From Centroberyx gerrardi (lineage: Eukaryota; Chordata; Actinopteri; Beryciformes; Berycidae), in the NCBI RefSeq assembly GCF_048128805.1, contig NC_135997.1, positions 2,701,185-2,765,184 of the forward strand: a DNA stretch of 64,000 nt, read 5' to 3'. Positions 63,761 through 64,000 of the stretch are shown one piece after another; the first letter of the stretch is position 1, and every line of letters begins with the position of its first letter. The notes under the pieces are model-generated. The model made no database searches. It saw only the letters and a program-made list of their open reading frames with translations, and was not told where the DNA came from. A program made the translations under genes and the position numbers.

Positions 63761-64000
63761 TTCCTGTCATGATAGCCACTCTAAGCCACAGCCTTACAGA
63801 TACGATGTGTGTGATGGGGAAAAGCAGACAGAAGAAAGTGGATTTAAACTTTTACATCCTTGATCTTTACTTCCTTGATTTGATGTATTTCCTGTTGAAA
63901 CAGGATGTTGGGGCGGGACAAAACGGGAGGGAGGGAGCATTCAAAGGTCTAAACCAATGGGAGATCAGTTAGGGAGAGAAACAGTTTTATTTAATGCGAG

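Overview
The window is nuclear DNA from a ray-finned fish, most likely a percomorph teleost. The evidence is compact vertebrate-type genes with GT-AG introns, very many CA/TG microsatellites, and a dense load of short non-autonomous DNA transposons of kinds typical of teleosts. I found no bacterial, organellar or complete viral genes. The species cannot be named from the sequence alone.

Three protein-coding genes are present, all on the + strand. (1) 2410-3597 is socs4, a single coding exon for a 395-residue SH2/SOCS-box adaptor. (2) 7575-40157 is wdhd1 (AND-1/Ctf4), reconstructed as 25 coding exons that join in one frame to a predicted 1129-residue replication protein with a WD40 propeller, an acidic linker, a SepB-type second propeller and a C-terminal HMG box. 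(3) 41505-61619 is a GTP cyclohydrolase I gene (gch1, or its teleost paralogue), six exons and 262 residues, with all three zinc ligands intact. The set matches the human 14q22 neighbourhood GCH1-WDHD1-SOCS4. From memory of the human map, SOCS4 there is head-to-head with WDHD1, whereas here all three genes point the same way.

The rest is intergenic and intronic DNA. 1-2389 and 3598-7100 flank socs4 and hold microsatellites, foldback repeats and a 63-bp sequence found on both sides of the gene. The wdhd1 introns hold at least a dozen recognisable MITEs, several with exact 8-bp target duplications typical of hAT elements and some nested, plus a tRNA-derived SINE, a 12-bp minisatellite and a long repeat block with a terminal hairpin. 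The two largest gch1 introns contain many dinucleotide arrays, a roughly 2.45-kb 20-bp pyrimidine satellite, a 0.48-kb CTC/TTC array and a PIF/Harbinger-like element with a hAT-like element inside it.

The genes do not form a pathway. SOCS4 is a cytokine/EGF-receptor signalling adaptor, WDHD1 couples the replicative helicase to DNA polymerase alpha, and GCH1 makes the first intermediate of tetrahydrobiopterin. I do not see a new gene system. The most unusual material is structural: dinucleotide repeats touching splice sites, a transposon-derived acceptor region for wdhd1 exon 14, the giant polypyrimidine satellite in gch1, and several near-perfect palindromes.
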